From Plotosus lineatus (taxonomy: Eukaryota > Chordata > Actinopteri > Siluriformes > Plotosidae), in NCBI GenBank assembly GCA_024760905.1, contig CM045729.1, positions 44,637,080 to 44,701,079 of the forward strand: DNA of 64,000 bases, written 5' to 3'. The position numbers and the translations under genes are program-made. The notes under the pieces are model-generated. The model was not told where the DNA came from. It ran no database searches and saw only the letters and a list, made by a program, of their open reading frames with translations. How positions within the stretch are numbered: position 1 is the first letter of the stretch; the number at the start of each line of letters is the position of its first letter. Shown piece after piece: positions 62,801-64,000 of the stretch.

Positions 62801-64000
62801 AGCAATTTCAGAATGGAATAAGGTCCAGTCTTTCTCAAGGTGGGTGGTCCCACAGGTGGTTGTTCCATGGGAGGGTGGACCCATGTGTTCTTTTCTGGCT
62901 AGGCCTGACTGAGCTCCATATGAAGAAGCCCAACCACCAGGCGGGTTGCCTTCAAGCCCCTCCCCCAGGCCTGGCTCTGGGGGGACGACACTGGTAACCG
63001 GCATCCGTATAATGGAAACCGTGTCATTTTATGTTCACCTAGGACGTAATTGCCTTGGGTGACCCTACCAGGGGCATAATACCCCCGACAACATAGCTCC
63101 TAGGATCATTAGGACACGGAAACTCCTCCACCAAGATAAAGAGGTGATTCAAGGAGGGGAATGAATAATAAAATAAATAAGTGCAGCTAACTGGGTTATC
63201 AAAGGCCGGCCATGGCTCTCACTGTTTATGGTGTGAGACATGTAAAAGAACCATTGCTGACTTTTGTCAAGAGTAGCTGCATAGCCGTCAGTGTGTTTCT
63301 GCCCTGCAATGGCCTGGCGAGCTGCGCTCTCACCCAGAGTCGTCTGAGATGGGCACCAGCCTCCCTGTGACTCTCATTAGGATTAAGCAGTTCAGAAAAT
63401 TATTAAATGAATAAATAAATAAATAAATAAAATTTAAAATTATAGTAATAGAAATAACAACAACAACAACAACAACAACAACAACTATAATAATAGTGCT
63501 TACTTCTAGACACATGTATTTTATTATAGGTTTCAGTAATATACCTTTGTTTCCTCCATTGTGATCATTTCAAGGTTGGCAGAATCAAATTTAATTCCTC
63601 CAGATATTGCATCAATTAAGTGGTTTGACATTTGAGACTGTGACCTCATTCGCAAGGATTGCCTGAGTACATGTAAGTTGATTTTAGCGTGAAACATAAC
63701 TTACTACAAGGAAGCTTTAGAAATATCTTTGCATTTAAAAGATTAGAAAAGATTGTTTTGTACCTTAAACTTGATTCATAGCTTCCTCTGATGAAATGTA
63801 TCTGGTCATTTTTACTGTACTCAAGATTGCAATCTTCAGATACTAAATGGGGAATTAAGAGAACCAATAGGAATCATATCACCACCACCACCAACAACAA
63901 CAACAATGTATCTACCACTGTCACTACCACCACCATCAACATCATTAGGGATGAGGAATCCTGTACTGTATAACATACTCACTGTTTTCAGGTTGGGGAC
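48245..64000 (-). CDS. abcb11: Bile salt export pump ABCB11, 3' half (runs off the window)
   Basis: Full-size ABC exporter that moves bile salts across the hepatocyte canalicular membrane using ATP. Exons in transcript order: 64000-63983 (partial), 63842-63764, 63662-63545, 59764-59603, 59510-59406, 57311-57150, 56804-56601, 54849-54608, 54499-54343, 49551-49354, 49192-48986, 48750-48604, 48445-48245. Joined, they stay in one frame for 665 codons plus TAA. They cover the linker (RGSYESSLR, then RSQSQMS), transmembrane domain 2 and nucleotide-binding domain 2: A-loop FTYPSRP, Walker [11 protein letters not shown]-loop [10 protein letters not shown], signature LSRGQ, Walker [14 protein letters not shown]-loop IAHRLST, and the C terminus [12 protein letters not shown]. 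That C terminus and [10 protein letters not shown] are characteristic of ABCB11 rather than ABCB1 or ABCB4. Which teleost paralogue (a or b) it is cannot be told here. Confidence 0.93.
48604..48750 (-). CDS. abcb11: abcb11 exon: NBD2 signature, Walker B, D-loop
   Basis: 49 codons, [20 protein letters not shown] (ABC signature LSRGQ), [25 protein letters not shown] (Walker B with catalytic Glu, D-loop SALD). Confidence 0.97.
48986..49192 (-). CDS. abcb11: abcb11 exon: NBD2 Q-loop
   Basis: 69 codons, [37 protein letters not shown] (Q-loop Gln) and HDFVMSLPD before donor GTGAGT. Confidence 0.96.
49354..49551 (-). CDS. abcb11: abcb11 exon: NBD2 A-loop and Walker A
   Basis: 66 codons, [20 protein letters not shown] (A-loop Tyr), then [20 protein letters not shown] (Walker A with Lys and Ser) and [13 protein letters not shown]. 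Acceptor TTGCAG, donor GTGAGA. Confidence 0.96.
49655..50090. mobile_element. Rearranged SINE-C with CA/CG microsatellite
   Basis: A plus-strand head (GGTGGCGTAGTGGTTAGCAT, about 49660) and a minus-strand body (CATTTCTTTGGATTGTGGGA, about 50010) flank a (CA)n(CG)n array at 49885-49980. Head and body are in opposite orientation, so two copies or an inversion are involved. Confidence 0.6.
50141..50617. mobile_element. Pogo-like MITE with transposase helix-turn-helix remnant
   Basis: Ends ACCGTATTTTTTAGGC and CCAGAAAATATGGT; internal TGCGACTTATACTCC and AAGAGGGCACT blocks. From about 50393 one frame reads [20 protein letters not shown], the start of a pogo/Psq DNA-binding domain, then runs into (TA)n at 50454-50512. 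Confidence 0.7.
50640..53995 (-). mobile_element. LINE-J, minus strand, split by an RTE-like LINE
   Basis: 3' part at 50640-51365 encodes [32 protein letters not shown] and a CTTERHKNSF-like end. 5' part at 53036-53995 encodes [23 protein letters not shown] sequence, [20 protein letters not shown] and [13 protein letters not shown] of the RT. The insertion 51366-53019 separates them. Confidence 0.8.
51366..53019 (+). mobile_element. RTE-like LINE insertion with 16-bp target duplication
   Basis: Encodes [20 protein letters not shown], then RT blocks [67 protein letters not shown], a deletion of the catalytic centre, and [20 protein letters not shown] through [15 protein letters not shown] to RCGDP, tail and (AAG)n. 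Flanks AATGTCAAGGTATTTA (51350-51365) and AATGTCAGGGTATTTA (53020-53035) differ at one base. 5' truncated, non-functional. Confidence 0.92.
54343..54499 (-). CDS. abcb11: abcb11 exon: last helix and approach to NBD2
   Basis: 157 nt, [38 protein letters not shown] and GKRW before donor GTAAGA. Matches the ALGRA.S..P.YAKAK block of ABCB11. Confidence 0.93.
54608..54849 (-). CDS. abcb11: abcb11 exon: transmembrane helices
   Basis: 242 nt, [20 protein letters not shown] through [20 protein letters not shown] to FR with the Arg codon split at the donor GTAAGT. Matches the EAL.NIRTVAG.. block of the family. Confidence 0.95.
54957..55440. mobile_element. MITE-B copy, one end lost
   Basis: Starts CAGGGATCCTCACTTTCC and carries the shared interior. 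The right end GCATGAAATAGCGAAT is cut short where the hAT element at 55443 begins. Confidence 0.75.
55443..56412 (+). mobile_element. hAT-like element with nested SINE-A
   Basis: Begins CAGTGCTTCTCAAATGGTGG and ends CACTACTG after the SINE. The interior matches the inverse of 10930-11365 (e.g. AAAGTGCAGTAAACAACC). SINE-A at 56035-56392 splits it near the right end. Confidence 0.65.
56035..56392 (-). mobile_element. SINE-A, full length, 10-bp target duplication
   Basis: Reversed tail GTCTGTATGTCTGTCTTCC-like start through body to reversed head ACCACTAGACCACCACTGCC. Flanks CATTGTGAAT at 56025-56034 and 56393-56402. Confidence 0.9.
56601..56804 (-). CDS. abcb11: abcb11 exon: transmembrane helices
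   Basis: 68 codons, [16 protein letters not shown] through FSWKLSLVV to [19 protein letters not shown] is an ABCB11 signature block. Acceptor TTTTTCAG, donor GTACAG. Confidence 0.95.
57150..57311 (-). CDS. abcb11: abcb11 exon: GYAFAKSGE block
   Basis: 54 codons containing [20 protein letters not shown], the coupling-helix region (QEIGWFDD) and [14 protein letters not shown], all conserved in ABCB transporters. Donor GTTAGT. Confidence 0.95.
57312..58640. other. abcb11 intron, nothing recognised
   Basis: AT-rich intron sequence without a repeat or exon I can name. Confidence 0.5.
58686..58835. repeat. Compound GT-AT-GA microsatellite
   Basis: (GT)n at 58686-58732, (AT)n to about 58812 and (GA)n to about 58835, directly upstream of an RTE-like LINE 3' end. 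Confidence 0.95.
58840..59290 (+). mobile_element. RTE-like LINE 3' end
   Basis: Encodes [40 protein letters not shown] and, one frameshift later, [20 protein letters not shown] to CCGDP, followed by GGGAAAAGCCGAAAGG and (AAG)n. It lies in the abcb11 intron close to exon 59406-59510. Confidence 0.88.
59292..59385. repeat. GA and GT microsatellite next to abcb11 exon
   Basis: (GA)n followed by (GT)n up to about 20 bp from the donor side of the abcb11 exon 59406-59510. Confidence 0.95.
59406..59510 (-). CDS. abcb11: abcb11 exon: transmembrane helix
   Basis: 35 codons, [20 protein letters not shown] through MSFFSQFLQ, matching ABCB11 between the QILG and GYAFAKSGE blocks. Acceptor ATGCAG, donor GTAAGG. 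Confidence 0.92.
59603..59764 (-). CDS. abcb11: abcb11 exon: start of transmembrane domain 2
   Basis: 54 codons with [20 protein letters not shown] and the first helix of the second half ending LLFSQIIG. The acceptor (TTATAG) is directly preceded in the transcript by a trinucleotide microsatellite (59765-59892). Confidence 0.92.
59765..59892. repeat. CAA-TTA-CAT triplet array abutting a splice acceptor
   Basis: (CAA)n, (TTA)n of about 20 units and (CAT)n of about 15 units. On the minus strand the acceptor TTATAG of the abcb11 exon 59603-59764 is preceded directly by TTGTTGTTG from this array. Confidence 0.95.
59893..63150 (-). mobile_element. Second LINE family, long degraded copy
   Basis: Minus-strand pieces from 5' to 3': 5' UTR-like CTAGGAGCTATGTTGTCGGG (about 63095), endonuclease remnants ([20 protein letters not shown] with [17 protein letters not shown], about 62400), RT remnants ([20 protein letters not shown] at about 60850, [20 protein letters not shown] at about 60570 where F-A-D-D has decayed), and C-terminal [16 protein letters not shown] (about 60150). 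Many frameshifts. It fills most of an abcb11 intron and contains a hAT MITE. Confidence 0.8.
60928..61256. mobile_element. hAT MITE inside the LINE, 8-bp target duplication
   Basis: Ends AGGGCTCACCAACCTTTTTG and CAAGTTGGTGACCCCTGC; exact flanks TGTAGAGT at 60920-60927 and 61257-61264. Confidence 0.88.
63175..63410 (+). mobile_element. SINE-B copy, 5' truncated
   Basis: GTGCAGCTAACTGGGTTATC, AAGAACCATTGCTGAC, GCCCTGCAATGGCCTGGCG and TCATTAGGATTAAGCAGTTC, then (AAAT)n. Confidence 0.75.
63545..63662 (-). CDS. abcb11: abcb11 linker exon
   Basis: 118 nt encoding [15 protein letters not shown] and on to TMEETK, the Ser/Arg-rich linker between the two halves of the pump. Such linkers are phosphorylation targets in ABCB proteins. 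Donor GTATAT. Confidence 0.82.
63764..63842 (-). CDS. abcb11: abcb11 linker exon
   Basis: 79 nt encoding [16 protein letters not shown] then RGSYESSLR, matching the RGSYQDSLR-type linker of ABCB11. The acceptor follows a pyrimidine tract and TTTAG; the donor is GTACAA. Confidence 0.75.
63983..64000 (-). CDS. abcb11: abcb11 partial exon at window edge
   Basis: The last 18 bases read in the abcb11 frame as PQPEN plus a split Ile codon before a GTGAGT donor (63977-63982). The phase matches the next exon (ISEDC). In length and position it fits the linker after the first nucleotide-binding domain. Confidence 0.55.

Noticed and set aside
43070..63485. CRISPR array or other prokaryote-type repeat system
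   Set aside because: All arrays are simple microsatellites or dispersed transposons; no spaced direct repeats with unique spacers were seen.

Overview
This is nuclear DNA of a ray-finned fish, most likely a teleost. Genes are split by GT-AG introns, there is a CpG-rich 5' end, and most of the intronic and intergenic sequence is made of fish-type SINEs, LINEs, hAT and pogo/Tigger-like DNA transposons and microsatellites. I cannot name the species. Three protein genes are supported; nearly all other short open frames are repeat-derived or chance frames.

Layout. (1) 1-2.0 kb: upstream repeats, including a perfect 53-bp-arm palindrome and a SINE split by a hAT-like insertion. (2) 2.29-29.33 kb, + strand: a complete heg1 (heart of glass) gene. 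I reconstruct 13 coding exons, all phase-compatible, encoding 966 residues: signal peptide, Ser/Thr-rich mucin-like ectodomain, EGF and calcium-binding EGF modules, a SEA-like segment, a Cys-rich stretch, one membrane segment, and a cytoplasmic tail ending in the KRIT1-binding Tyr-Phe terminus. Intron 1 is about 13 kb and full of nested transposons. (3) 29.3-34.8 kb: probable long heg1 3' UTR and repeats. (4) 34.82-35.76 kb, + strand: an intact single-exon bitter taste receptor (T2R) gene; 6.4 kb further on, 16 codons resembling its N terminus run straight into a LINE. (5) 36-48 kb: repeats, including a short palindrome carrying two inverted, apparently complete hammerhead ribozymes. (6) 48.2-64 kb, - strand: the 3' half of abcb11 (bile salt export pump), 13 exons (the last partial at the window edge), covering the linker, transmembrane domain 2 and nucleotide-binding domain 2.

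The three genes have no evident common pathway: heg1 is an endothelial junction receptor of the cerebral cavernous malformation pathway, the T2R is a chemoreceptor, and abcb11 is a hepatocyte canalicular exporter. They look like neighbours rather than a functional cluster.

The repeats give the more unusual signals. A tRNA-derived SINE (called SINE-A here) ends in the same 3' tail as the RTE-like LINE in this window. A sister SINE (SINE-B) has the same head and body but the tail of a third SINE (SINE-C). SINE-C copies have repeatedly grown GT/CA microsatellites at the same internal site. An LTR-like inverted dimer with a 5-bp target duplication sits inside a Tigger-like element. The inverted hammerhead pair at 43.74-43.98 kb is the best candidate for an undescribed functional element. 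Transposon clade names are my judgement from sequence features and memory of family motifs; no database search was run.
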